Below, piece by piece: positions 6,026-14,492 of a stretch of DNA of 17,484 nucleotides. Positions within the stretch are counted from its first letter, which is position 1. The number at the start of each line of letters is the position of its first letter. A program made the translations under genes and the position numbers. This stretch comes from an uncultured Wenzhouxiangella sp. (GTDB lineage Bacteria; Pseudomonadota; Gammaproteobacteria; Xanthomonadales; Wenzhouxiangellaceae). The stretch covers positions 1-17,484 of the forward strand of contig CALEIM010000039.1 of NCBI GenBank assembly GCA_937876395.1, read 5' to 3'. Under the pieces are notes generated by a model, which had not been told where the DNA came from, searched no databases, and worked only from the letters and a program-made list of their open reading frames with translations.

Positions 6026-8746
6026 ATGACCCAACACCTTGTTCGACTGATCGTCCCGGTTCTGCTGGGCGCACTCATCCTGCTGTTCCCGGCCCAGGGG
6101 CTTCGGGCGCTGGGGCTTGGCGAGGCACGTGTCGACTCCTGGCTGGGACAAACGCTGGACGTTTCGATCCGGCTGCTCGATATCGAGACCGCAGCGATCG
6201 AGTCGATCAGCGTCGGTCCGGCGTCACTGGCCGATTTCGAACGTCTGGGCCTGCCCAGCGAATCGTTGGCGCTTGGGCTCGAAGTCACCGTGGATCGGCG
6301 CGTTGACCCGCCCCAGGTGCGGGTCCGTTCCCAGCAGCCGGTCAATGACCCGGTGGTACAGATCCTGATTGACGCGCGCTGGGCCAGCGGCCGAGTACTG
6401 CGCGAATACACCCTGTTTCTGGATCCGCCGGTGGTTGAATCGGCCGCTCCGGTCCGGCGCGTGAGCCAGCCGGAGCCGGCTGCAGAACGTCCGCGTCAAA
6501 CCGCGCCGCCGGTTGCCGCTGAAACACAGCGTCCGGCGCGTCCGGCGACGCCAGCGCCGCGTCAGCCGGTCGAAGCTCCGCCTGAACCTGAGTCTGAACC
6601 TGCGCAAGCCGCGCCCTCCGAAGCAGCCCCCAGCGCTCCCCGTGCCGATACCGTACAGGTAGCGCGCGGCGATACTCTGTGGAGCCTTGCCCATGCCTGG
6701 CGCCCCGATCAGAGCCTGAGCATGGACCAGGTCATGCTGGCGATTTTCAATCGCAACCGCGCCGCCTTCCTGGACGGGAATATCAATCGTATGCGCTCCG
6801 ATGTGCGCCTGGACATGCCCGGCCTCGACGAAGTCCGCGCGCTCAATCGCGCCGAGGCTGAACAGCGTATCCGCGAGCATATGCGTTCCTGGCAGCCGGC
6901 AGCGGACCCGTCGGTGCCGGTGATCAGCGACGCGGCCATGCCTGAACGCGCCACGCCCGATCCGGTGGTCGAAGCCACGCCGGTGGCGGCCGCTGAGGCT
7001 GAGCTGGATCAGCCGAATCGTGTCGGGACCGAGGTCAGCCTGAGCGAGGATGAAATCGTCCATCGCCTTGACGTGGTGCCGCCTGAAGACGAGCAGTTTT
7101 CGGATAGCTCGTCGGTTGCCGAAGAAGAACTTGACCGGGTGCGCGACGACCTGGCTGACGTCGAGCGCGAAATCGCCGAACAGGACTTCGACGGTACCGC
7201 ACTTGATGAGCACGTCCAGGAAGTGCGCGAAGCGCTCGCTCAGCGGGACATCGCCGGCCTGGCGGTCGCTGAAGAATCCCTGGCTGAACTCCAGGAGCGG
7301 CTGCGCGAAGCACGTCTGGCGCGTGCCGAGCTGGAGGCTCTTGCGCAAACCGGCATGGGCGCGCAGGACGACGCCGTCGCTGACTATTTGAGCGAGCTCG
7401 AAGACGAGTTCGGAACCGTCGCCGCCGGTGCCGATGAGCCGCGACTGGCCGACCAGGCACCGCAGCCGGGCGCGGCCGACAGCGCGGCCGATCCGGTAGC
7501 GGTCGGAGAGGCCGAACAGTCTATTGCTGGCAGCGAAGCATCTGATGAAGCCGGGCAGACAATGGCCGTCACCCGCACCGACGGTAGTGGGCTGTCGGCC
7601 TGGCTGTGGCCACTGATCGGTCTGCTGGTGCTGCTGGGCCTGGTGCTTGCCATTTTCCGCTGGCTGCGCGGTCGCAGCGCAAGCCGGACCGGGTCGGGGG
7701 CGGTGACCGGCGATCAGGCGGTGGAGGCGGCTCGCGCGGCGGTCCGGCGCAATCCTGATGATCTCGGCGCTCGCCTGGCGCTGCTGCGGCTGCTCGGCGA
7801 TTACGGCAACGAGCACGAATTTACTGACGCCTTCGACCAGATGTATCAGGAAGTCGAAGATGAAACGGCGCCCCAGTGGCAGGACGCCCTGTCTCTGGCC
7901 GCAGTGCATGCGCCCGATCATCCGCTGCTGCAAGGCAACGAGACTGGCTATTCGGTCGATGAGGAGTTTGATCGACGCGCCGACGACATGCTTGGCATGC
8001 TCGACACCGAAGAGCATGAGCATGTTCGGGACGACGCGCCACAGGCGCCGTTCTCATTCGATCCCGAGGTGGCAGACCGGCCATCGGAGCCCGCCGATCA
8101 GCCAGAGGCTGGCTTTGATACCGATCTGGCGATCCTTGCTGATCGGCTGGATGATCCGGCCAGCGGGCGAGTATCCGACACCCGCTTCGCTGATGACGGC
8201 GAGGACGCCAGCTTCGACGAGTTCGAGGAAATCGATGAGTTTGTCGAGGCGCCGACTGAGGATGATCCGGCGGCAGACGACGATGCCGATGTTGATGAGG
8301 GCGCCGACGAATTGGCACTCGAATCCTTCTCGGCCGATGTCGGCGAGGATCAAACGCACGAGCCTGATTCCGACCACGCCGAAGACCCGATCGAAGAAGT
8401 GGAACCTGAACCGCGGCCGGTAGAAGATTCAGAGCTGGAGTTCAGCTCCGACCTGAGCGAGCCCGATCAGGACAACGTCGCCGACGAACTTGACTTCCTG
8501 CCCGGTGATGCCGCGGCGCCGATCGATGAGCCGTCGCCGATAGAGCCGTCTGATTCCGGCAGCGTCGAATCGGACTCGTCGCCGACACTCAACGACGAAG
8601 ATGCCGACGTCAAGCTTGATCTGGCGCGCGCCTATATTTCGGTTGATCTGGCCGACTCCGCCCGGGCCGTGCTCGACGAGGTGCTCAGCGACAGCAGCCC
8701 GGCCAAGCGTGCCGAAGCGCAGCAGCTGCTCGACGAACTGGATTAG
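6026..8746 (+). CDS. fimV: FimV-type polar scaffold protein (LysM, membrane span, C-terminal TPR-like domain)
   Basis: FimV is an inner-membrane protein that binds peptidoglycan and organises type IV pilus, type II secretion or polar signalling components. From the ATG at 6026 the protein has 906 residues: a signal peptide at about 1-28; the FimV N-terminal domain beginning LGLGEARVDSWLGQ; a Pro/Ala/Glu-rich linker; a LysM domain starting near 208 (DTVQVARGDTLWSLA); a Glu/Arg/Ala/Leu-rich probable coiled coil near 365-460; and a single membrane helix near 523-548. A strongly acidic Asp/Glu-rich cytoplasmic stretch (about 650-855) follows, then the conserved FimV C-terminal module (last ~46 residues, DADVKLDLARAYISVDLADSARAVLDEV). 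An earlier TTG at 5996 would extend the protein by ten residues but separates the signal peptide from the start. No pilus genes are nearby; the location before truA is conserved. The acidic region probably varies in length between species. Confidence 0.93.
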   Translation: MTQHLVRLIVPVLLGALILLFPAQGLRALGLGEARVDSWLGQTLDVSIRLLDIETAAIESISVGPASLADFERLGLPSESLALGLEVTVDRRVDPPQVRVRSQQPVNDPVVQILIDARWASGRVLREYTLFLDPPVVESAAPVRRVSQPEPAAERPRQTAPPVAAETQRPARPATPAPRQPVEAPPEPESEPAQAAPSEAAPSAPRADTVQVARGDTLWSLAHAWRPDQSLSMDQVMLAIFNRNRAAFLDGNINRMRSDVRLDMPGLDEVRALNRAEAEQRIREHMRSWQPAADPSVPVISDAAMPERATPDPVVEATPVAAAEAELDQPNRVGTEVSLSEDEIVHRLDVVPPEDEQFSDSSSVAEEELDRVRDDLADVEREIAEQDFDGTALDEHVQEVREALAQRDIAGLAVAEESLAELQERLREARLARAELEALAQTGMGAQDDAVADYLSELEDEFGTVAAGADEPRLADQAPQPGAADSAADPVAVGEAEQSIAGSEASDEAGQTMAVTRTDGSGLSAWLWPLIGLLVLLGLVLAIFRWLRGRSASRTGSGAVTGDQAVEAARAAVRRNPDDLGARLALLRLLGDYGNEHEFTDAFDQMYQEVEDETAPQWQDALSLAAVHAPDHPLLQGNETGYSVDEEFDRRADDMLGMLDTEEHEHVRDDAPQAPFSFDPEVADRPSEPADQPEAGFDTDLAILADRLDDPASGRVSDTRFADDGEDASFDEFEEIDEFVEAPTEDDPAADDDADVDEGADELALESFSADVGEDQTHEPDSDHAEDPIEEVEPEPRPVEDSELEFSSDLSEPDQDNVADELDFLPGDAAAPIDEPSPIEPSDSGSVESDSSPTLNDEDADVKLDLARAYISVDLADSARAVLDEVLSDSSPAKRAEAQQLLDELD

Positions 8747-8789
8747 CACAGCAGGAACTCAAGGCCGCGCAGGCGGCGCTCAGGCAGGC

Positions 8790-9596
8790 ATGCGACTGGC
8801 GGCTGGGATCGAATACAACGGCAGCGGGTTTTACGGTTGGCAGACCCAGCGTCAGACGCCGACCGTGCAGTCCTGCCTGGAGTCGGCCTTGAGCCGGGTC
8901 GCCAATCACCCCGTGCTCGTTCACTGCGCAGGCCGCACGGATAGTGGCGTGCACGCTCACTGCCAGGTGGTTCATTTCGACACCGCGGCCGAGCGCTCCG
9001 AGCGCTCCTGGGTGCTGGGTAGCAACAGCAATCTGCAGCCCGGCATTTCCGTGCTTTGGGTGCGCCCGGTCGAGGCCGGTTTCCACGCCCGCTTTTCAGC
9101 CACCGGCCGGCACTATTGCTACCGGATTCTCAATCGCTGGGTGCGCCCGGCCATTGATCGTGGCCGACTTGCCTGGATTCACCAGCCGCTGGATGCCGAA
9201 CGCATGCATCACGCCGCTCAGGCGCTGATTGGCGAGCACGATTTCTCCAGTTTTCGGGCGGTCGGCTGCCAGGCGAAGTCACCGCACCGGAAGATCAGCC
9301 GAATTGAAGTCAGCCGCCACGGCAGCGAAGTTCGCCTGGAGGTCGAGGCCAACGCCTTCCTGTATCACATGGTGCGCAATATCGCCGGAAGCCTGATTCC
9401 GGTCGGAACCGGCGAGCGTCCGGTGAACTGGCCGGGGCAGGTGCTGGCCGCGCGCGACCGGACCCGGGCCGGCCCGACCGCGCCACCTGAAGGTCTCTAC
9501 TTTGTGGCTCCGCGCTATCCGGATTTTCCGCAGTTGCCGCTTGAGCGTCCGATCGATTTTCCGCCCCGTTCCGAAGCCGGGGCGACAGAAATCTGA
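8790..9596 (+). CDS. truA: tRNA pseudouridine(38-40) synthase
   Basis: TruA isomerises uridines 38, 39 and 40 in the anticodon arm of many tRNAs. The ATG at 8790 gives 268 residues, the usual size, starting MRLAAGIEYNGSGFYGWQ like the family. The frame stays open upstream to 8601, but that part overlaps the fimV C-terminal domain and has no TruA similarity. The catalytic motif is GRTDSGVHA with Asp51. Further blocks are FHARFSA, YCYRI (substrate-binding half), HDFSSFRA and the C-terminal FLYHMVRNIAGSL. The last segment, APPEGLYF, is also typical. It follows fimV after 43 bp, and the ribosome binding site is weak, so translation may depend on upstream coupling. Confidence 0.96.
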   Translation: MRLAAGIEYNGSGFYGWQTQRQTPTVQSCLESALSRVANHPVLVHCAGRTDSGVHAHCQVVHFDTAAERSERSWVLGSNSNLQPGISVLWVRPVEAGFHARFSATGRHYCYRILNRWVRPAIDRGRLAWIHQPLDAERMHHAAQALIGEHDFSSFRAVGCQAKSPHRKISRIEVSRHGSEVRLEVEANAFLYHMVRNIAGSLIPVGTGERPVNWPGQVLAARDRTRAGPTAPPEGLYFVAPRYPDFPQLPLERPIDFPPRSEAGATEI

Positions 9597-9615
9597 GCGA
9601 AATCCTGGAGCGCCC

Positions 9616-10221
9616 ATGACCCGTATCAAGATCTGCGGAATCACCCGAATCGAGGACGGTCTGGCAGCGGCCGCTGCGGGGGTCGATGCCATTGGCCTGG
9701 TGTTTGCCGAGCGAGGCCCGCGCACGATCGATGCCGAGCGCGCCCGGGCCATCTGCCGCGCGTTGCCGCCCTTTGTGACCCGCGTCGGGCTGTTCATGGA
9801 TGCGCCGGCCGAGCAGATCGCAAATACTCTGCAACGGGTGCCACTGGACTGGCTGCAGTTCCACGGTCGCGAGTCCCAGGATTTCTGCCGACAGTTTGGT
9901 CGACCCTGGATCAAGGCGCTGGCCATGGGTGGTGAAAGCGCCGATGATCCAGCCGACTTTGAACTGGCCGACGCCGTGCTGTTTGACGCCCACGCACCGG
10001 GTGAAGCCGGTGGCAGCGGGCAGCGCTTTGACTGGCGCCGCCTGGGCCCGGTAGCCCGCCCCTGGATTCTGGCCGGCGGTCTGAACGCCGCCAATATCGG
10101 CCCGGCTGTGGCGCGATTTCGACCGGACGCGGTCGATGTATCCAGCGGCGTGGAGGTCTCTCCCGGCATCAAGAGTGGTAAGCTGATCAAAGACTTTATC
10201 AAAGCAGTTGGAAATGGCTGA
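9616..10221 (+). CDS. trpF: Phosphoribosylanthranilate isomerase
   Basis: TrpF catalyses the Amadori rearrangement of N-(5-phosphoribosyl)anthranilate in tryptophan synthesis. The start at 9616 (GGAG at 9607-9610) gives 201 residues, the normal size for a stand-alone TrpF; the longer open frame back to 9502 lies inside truA. The (beta/alpha)8 barrel hallmarks are present: KICGIT with general-base Cys7, LQFHG near 80-84, LFDA with general-acid Asp124 followed by GGSGQRFDW, and LAGGLN plus DVSSGVE at the phosphate-binding end. It is not fused to TrpC. It overlaps the start of trpB by 8 bp. Confidence 0.97.
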   Translation: MTRIKICGITRIEDGLAAAAAGVDAIGLVFAERGPRTIDAERARAICRALPPFVTRVGLFMDAPAEQIANTLQRVPLDWLQFHGRESQDFCRQFGRPWIKALAMGGESADDPADFELADAVLFDAHAPGEAGGSGQRFDWRRLGPVARPWILAGGLNAANIGPAVARFRPDAVDVSSGVEVSPGIKSGKLIKDFIKAVGNG

Positions 10222-11437
10222 AACGGCTGAAAACACAGCGCTTGAGCGGAGCTTGCCGGATGCCGCCGGACACTTTGGCGTGTTCGGTGGACGCTTCGTT
10301 GCTGAAACCTTGATGGCGGCGTTGGATGAACTTGAAACCGCTTGGCGCCGCTATCTGGCCGACGAGACTTTCATGGCGCGTCTGGACGCGGATCTGGCGC
10401 ATTTTGTCGGTCGTCCCTCGCCGCTGTATTTCGCCGAGCGCCTGAGTCGAAAAGTGGGCGGTGCGAAAATTATCTTCAAGCGTGAAGACCTGAACCACAC
10501 CGGCGCGCACAAGATCAACAACACCGTAGGCCAGGGTCTGCTGGCCAAGGCCATGGGCAAGCAGCGCGTGATTGCCGAAACCGGCGCCGGCCAGCACGGC
10601 GTGGCAACGGCCACCGTGGCTGCCCGACTCGGCATGAAATGCGTGGTCTACATGGGCGCTGACGACGTCGCGCGTCAGTCGGTCAACGTGTTTCGGATGA
10701 AGTTGCTCGGCGCCGAGGTGATCAGCGTCAAGGCCGGATCAAGGACGCTCAAGGATGCGCTCAACGAGGCCATGCGCGACTGGGTCAGCAACGTTGATGA
10801 CACCTTCTACGTGCTCGGCACGGCCGCCGGTCCGCATCCCTATCCTGTGATGGTGCGCGACTTCAGCGCGATTGTTGGACGCGAGGCGCGCCAGCAGATG
10901 CAGCGCCAGTTTGGCTGCCTGCCAAACGCCCTGGTGGCTTGCGTGGGTGGCGGCTCCAATGCCATCGGCCTGTTTCATCCCTTCCTCGATGATCATCAGG
11001 TCGAGATGTTCGGCGTCGAGGCGGCCGGACGGGGCCTGGACGGTCACGACCACGCCGCCAGCCTGTGTGCCGGCCGCGTCGGCGTGCTGCACGGCTCGCG
11101 CACCTATCTGCTCGACGATGACGACGGGCAGATCATGGACACCCACTCGATTTCGGCCGGGCTCGACTACCCGGGGGTCGGCCCCGAACACGCCTGGCTC
11201 AAGGAGTCAGGCCGGGCGCGTTACGTCGGGATCGACGACAACGAGGCCCTGACTGCGTTCCACGAGCTGACTCGCATCGAAGGCATCATGCCGGCGCTGG
11301 AATCGGCCCATGCAGTCGCCTGGGGGATGAAGCTCGCCGCCGAACGCAGCAGCGATGAATACATCCTGGTCAACCTGTCGGGCCGCGGCGACAAGGACAT
11401 CAACACCGTGGCCGGACTGGAAGGAATCACGCTGTGA
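10214..11437 (+). CDS. trpB: Tryptophan synthase beta chain
   Basis: TrpB condenses indole with serine to give tryptophan using pyridoxal phosphate. The 407-residue protein has the PLP lysine in HTGAHKINNT (Lys100, equivalent to Salmonella Lys87), the catalytic Glu122 in ETGAGQHGV, and the cofactor-phosphate loop GGGSNAIG. The residues I could match to Salmonella Arg141, Lys167 and Asp305, which take part in alpha-beta signalling, are all kept (Arg154, Lys180, Asp318). It is of the TrpB1 type that pairs with TrpA. The ATG at 10214, two codons after a possible TTG at 10208, lies inside the end of trpF, and its stop overlaps the trpA start, so the three are probably translated together. Confidence 0.97.
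   Translation: MAETAENTALERSLPDAAGHFGVFGGRFVAETLMAALDELETAWRRYLADETFMARLDADLAHFVGRPSPLYFAERLSRKVGGAKIIFKREDLNHTGAHKINNTVGQGLLAKAMGKQRVIAETGAGQHGVATATVAARLGMKCVVYMGADDVARQSVNVFRMKLLGAEVISVKAGSRTLKDALNEAMRDWVSNVDDTFYVLGTAAGPHPYPVMVRDFSAIVGREARQQMQRQFGCLPNALVACVGGGSNAIGLFHPFLDDHQVEMFGVEAAGRGLDGHDHAASLCAGRVGVLHGSRTYLLDDDDGQIMDTHSISAGLDYPGVGPEHAWLKESGRARYVGIDDNEALTAFHELTRIEGIMPALESAHAVAWGMKLAAERSSDEYILVNLSGRGDKDINTVAGLEGITL
11421..11425 (+). promoter_or_regulatory. Ribosome binding site for the GTG start of trpA
   Basis: AAGGA lies eight bases before the GTG at 11434, inside the trpB coding end. It supports GTG as the real trpA start, where GTGA overlaps the trpB stop. Confidence 0.6.
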
Positions 11438-12267
11438 ATCGCATCGACGTTCGCTTCGAGCAGCTCAAGAAACGCTCGCGCCGCGCCCTGGTTCCTTTTA
11501 TAACGGCCGGTTACCCGACGCCGGATGCAACGGTTCCGGTGCTCAAGGCGGCGGTTGAAGCCGGCGCTGATCTGCTCGAAATCGGCATGCCGTTTTCCGA
11601 CGTGATGGCTGACGGTCCGGTCATCCAGGAAGCCTGCGCGCGGGCCCTGGAACAAGGCACGGGGCTAAGCGAAGTGCTCGCCATGGTGGCCGAGTTTCGG
11701 CGCGAGGACGCGCACACGCCCATCGTCCTGATGGGCTACGCCAATCCGATCGAACGGCGCGGCCTGGTGCGGTTTTGCAGCGCAGCGGCCAAGGCCGGGG
11801 TCGATGGTCTGCTGGTCGTCGATGTCCCGGTTGAAGAGGCCGTTGAACTGCAGGCCGAGCTGGCCCGTCACGATCTGCACCAGATTTTCCTGGTCGCCCC
11901 GACCACCGGCGCCGCGCGTCTGGCGCGAACGGCCGAGCTGGCCGGCGGCTTTCTCTACTATGTCTCGCTCAAAGGTGTGACCGGTGCGGCCAGCCTTGAT
12001 GTGGCTGCCGTGGCTCCGGCGGTCGAACAGGTTCGCCAAACCACCGGCTTGCCGGTGGCGGTTGGTTTCGGTATTCGTACGCCTGAGCAGGCGGCTGCCG
12101 TGGCGGCGACTGCCGATGCTGTGGTCATTGGCTCGGCCCTGGTCGAGCGCCTCGGTCAGGCCGATTCGGTCGCGGCCGCGGCCGAAGCCGCGCGCGCCTA
12201 CCTTGCCCCGATTCGCCGGAGCATGGACAATACCGACTCCGTTCAAGACGATGCCGTGAGCCTGTAA
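11434..12267 (+). CDS. trpA: Tryptophan synthase alpha chain
   Basis: TrpA cleaves indole-3-glycerol phosphate to indole, which is channelled to TrpB. The 277 residues include the catalytic Glu49 in LLEIGMPF and Asp60 in ADGP, at exactly the Salmonella numbering, PFITAGYP at the N-terminus, and the mobile-loop segment SLKGVTGA also found in Xanthomonas-type enzymes. The start is GTG, in a 4-bp GTGA overlap with the trpB stop and with a good ribosome binding site. Oddity: the loop normally read PFSDP-x-ADGP is PFSDVMADGP, so the position of Pro57 is Val. The rest of the active site looks intact, and the gene is expected to be functional. accD follows after one base. Confidence 0.96.
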   Translation: MNRIDVRFEQLKKRSRRALVPFITAGYPTPDATVPVLKAAVEAGADLLEIGMPFSDVMADGPVIQEACARALEQGTGLSEVLAMVAEFRREDAHTPIVLMGYANPIERRGLVRFCSAAAKAGVDGLLVVDVPVEEAVELQAELARHDLHQIFLVAPTTGAARLARTAELAGGFLYYVSLKGVTGAASLDVAAVAPAVEQVRQTTGLPVAVGFGIRTPEQAAAVAATADAVVIGSALVERLGQADSVAAAAEAARAYLAPIRRSMDNTDSVQDDAVSL

Positions 12268-12268
12268 T

Positions 12269-13198
12269 ATGAGCTGGTTCCAGAAACTGATGCCCGCCCG
12301 AATTCGCACCGAGGGCTCGAAAAGCCGCAAGGTGCCCGACGGTCTGTGGACCAAGTGCAAGGCCTGCGATGCCGTACTTTACCGTCCGGAGCTGGAGCGC
12401 AACCTCAACGTCTGTCCGAAGTGTGATCATCACATGGCGCTCACCGGCCGCGCCCGGCTTGAAGCCTTTCTCGACGAGGGCGAGCACATTGAGCTGGGTG
12501 CGGATCTGCTGCCGATCGACGTGCTCAAGTTCAAAGACACCAAGAAATACCGCGATCGCATCGTCGCCAGCCAGAAGGCAACCGGCGAGAATGACGCCCT
12601 GATCGCGCTGCGTGGGCAACTGTTGGAAATGGATCTGGTTGCCTGCGCCTTTGATTTTCGCTTCATGGGTGGTTCAATGGGCTCGGTGGTCGGCGAGCGT
12701 TTTACCCTGGCCGCCCACGATTGCCTGGAACGTGGTCTGCCGCTGGTGTGCTTTGCCTCTTCGGGTGGAGCGCGCATGCAGGAAGGGCTGCTTTCCCTGA
12801 TGCAGATGGCCAAAACCTCGGCCGCGCTGGCGCGCATGGCTGAAAACGGCCTGCCGTATATCTCGGTGCTCACGCATCCGACCACTGGCGGTGTATCGGC
12901 CAGTCTGGGCATGCTCGGTGACATCAATATCGCCGAACCGAACGCCCTGATCGGCTTTGCCGGTCCGCGGGTCATTGAGCAGACCGTGCACGAAAAACTA
13001 CCCGAAGGGTTTCAGCGTTCCGAGTTTTTGCTCGACAAGGGCGCCATCGACCAGATCGTCGACCGGCGCGAGCTGCGCCACCGCATTCACGGCCTGCTGA
13101 CCATGCTGATGGCGTCGCGCCGCGAGGACCCGGTCCACGAAGGTGAATTGCTCGATGGCGACGAACAAGCGCTGGATGCAACCGACCCGTCCGCCTGA
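12269..13198 (+). CDS. accD: Acetyl-CoA carboxylase carboxyltransferase subunit beta
   Basis: AccD forms, with AccA, the carboxyltransferase that moves the carboxyl group from biotin-BCCP to acetyl-CoA, giving malonyl-CoA for fatty-acid synthesis. The 309 residues begin with MSWFQKLMPARI and a four-cysteine zinc ribbon, Cys30-x2-Cys33 and Cys49-x2-Cys52. The crotonase-like domain follows with FMGGSMGSVVGE, the oxyanion-type SGGARMQEG, TTGGVSASLGMLGD and FAGPRVIEQT. AccA is not in the window, as is usual when accD sits with folC. The stop of trpA is one base upstream, so expression with trp genes is likely. The end overlaps folC by 44 bp. Confidence 0.97.
   Translation: MSWFQKLMPARIRTEGSKSRKVPDGLWTKCKACDAVLYRPELERNLNVCPKCDHHMALTGRARLEAFLDEGEHIELGADLLPIDVLKFKDTKKYRDRIVASQKATGENDALIALRGQLLEMDLVACAFDFRFMGGSMGSVVGERFTLAAHDCLERGLPLVCFASSGGARMQEGLLSLMQMAKTSAALARMAENGLPYISVLTHPTTGGVSASLGMLGDINIAEPNALIGFAGPRVIEQTVHEKLPEGFQRSEFLLDKGAIDQIVDRRELRHRIHGLLTMLMASRREDPVHEGELLDGDEQALDATDPSA
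13141..13146 (+). promoter_or_regulatory. Ribosome binding site that decides the folC start
   Basis: AGGTGA, inside the accD 3' end, lies eight bases before the ATG at 13155. The other candidate starts (GTG 13143, ATG 13176, TTG 13206) lack a comparable site. Confidence 0.55.
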
Positions 13199-14489
13199 CG
13201 CCGTCTTGACCCGCAACCCGAACCTGACAGGGCCGCTGGCCGACTGGCTGGCGCGCCTTGAACAGCGCGCTCCGGCCGCAGAAATAAAACTCGGTCTGGA
13301 GCGGGTCCAGCAAGTCCGGCAGCGTCTTGAGCTGCGCATGGAAATGCCGGTGATCAGCGTGGCCGGCACCAATGGCAAGGGTTCGGTGGTGGCCATGATC
13401 GAAGCGATCGCTCTGGCCACCGGCAAGCGCAGTTTTGCCTACACTTCACCGCATCTTTTGCATTTTGCCGAGCGCATGCGGATTGCCGGACAGCCGGCCG
13501 GCGAGACGCAGATCGTTGCTGCCCTGGAGCAGGTCGAACGGGCGCGGGGGGATGTGGAGCTGAGCTATTTCGAACACACCACGCTCGCCGCCCTGTGGCT
13601 GGCCGGGCAGTCCAGCATCGATTTGCTGGTACTTGAAGTGGGGTTGGGCGGACGCCTTGACGCAGTCAATATCCTTGATGCCGACGTGGCCGTGATCAGC
13701 TCGATCGACATCGATCATGCCGAGTACCTGGGCAGTAGCCGCCTGCAGATTGGCATGGAAAAGGCCGGCATCGCCCGCCGCGGCCGGCCGCTGATTCTCG
13801 GCGAGCCCGATCCGCCGGACGGATTTATCGCATCGTTAGAGCAACTCGGCGTCAGTCTGCAACGGATCGGACACGAGCTGTTGGTCGAGCGCGGCGAAAA
13901 CGGTTTCCGGTTGAGATCAGGTGGCCGCAGCCGCGATCTGCCCGTGCCGGCCCTGGCCGGCGACTGGCAGCTCAATAACGCCGCGTGTGCGATTGCTGCC
14001 CTGGACGCGCTTGGATCCGGATTTGAATGCTCCGATGCCGCCTTCGCCGAGGGCCTGCGCCAGGTGCAGCTTCCGGGTCGTTTCCAACGCCTTCAGCACG
14101 CTCCGGAGCTAATTGTTGATGTCGCTCATAATCCGGCTGCGGCAGAGGTTCTGGCCGCAGCACTTGGACCGGCGAGCGCTCAGAGCACGGCCGTGTTCAG
14201 CGCCCTGTTCGGCAAGGACGTGACCGGTATCGCAAGCCGGCTCGACGCCTGTTTCACGCGCTGGTTGCTGGCCCCGCTGGCCGGCACACGCGGGCAGTCG
14301 GCGGAGTTCCTGGCCGCCGAGCTCGCCGCTGTGCCTGTTGCGGGTCGCCTGGAAACGGTAGAATCGGTTCCTGCCGCGCTGCGCCGCGCGCTGGAAAGCA
14401 GTGCGCCAGATGATCGCATCGTGGTGTTCGGCTCATTTTTGACCGTGGCCGAAGCGTGGCCCGAACTGGCTTCAAGCCCTAAAGACTGA
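13155..14489 (+). CDS. folC: Bifunctional folylpolyglutamate synthase / dihydrofolate synthase
   Basis: FolC joins glutamate to dihydropteroate and then adds further glutamates to folates, an ATP-dependent Mur-ligase-type reaction. From ATG 13155 the protein has 444 residues. The P-loop GTNGKGS is at 71-77, followed by AYTSPHL and FAERMRI; the central domain has ISSIDIDHAEYLG with the metal-site His, and EKAGIAR with the lysine that is carbamylated in relatives. The glutamate-ligase domain carries DVAHNPAAAEVL and FGSFLTVAE at its end. The first ~15 residues are not family-like, so TTG 13206, which would give about 427 residues, is a possible alternative. The overlap with accD suggests translational coupling. 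Polyglutamated folates support purine synthesis, which matches the presence of purF in the same run. Confidence 0.94.
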   Translation: MATNKRWMQPTRPPDAVLTRNPNLTGPLADWLARLEQRAPAAEIKLGLERVQQVRQRLELRMEMPVISVAGTNGKGSVVAMIEAIALATGKRSFAYTSPHLLHFAERMRIAGQPAGETQIVAALEQVERARGDVELSYFEHTTLAALWLAGQSSIDLLVLEVGLGGRLDAVNILDADVAVISSIDIDHAEYLGSSRLQIGMEKAGIARRGRPLILGEPDPPDGFIASLEQLGVSLQRIGHELLVERGENGFRLRSGGRSRDLPVPALAGDWQLNNAACAIAALDALGSGFECSDAAFAEGLRQVQLPGRFQRLQHAPELIVDVAHNPAAAEVLAAALGPASAQSTAVFSALFGKDVTGIASRLDACFTRWLLAPLAGTRGQSAEFLAAELAAVPVAGRLETVESVPAALRRALESSAPDDRIVVFGSFLTVAEAWPELASSPKD

Positions 14490-14492
14490 TTT

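Noticed and set aside
6224..8023. 599-codon open frame on the - strand within fimV
   Set aside because: It is entirely antisense to fimV, and its translation is low-complexity Arg/His/Gln/Gly-rich with no family signature. Long antisense frames are expected in high-GC coding DNA.
10700..11250. Apparent loss of an allosteric Asp in TrpB near GRARYVGI
   Set aside because: Counting from the PLP lysine showed that the Asp305 equivalent is Asp318 in SAGLDYP, which is present. The residue in GRAR is a variable position.
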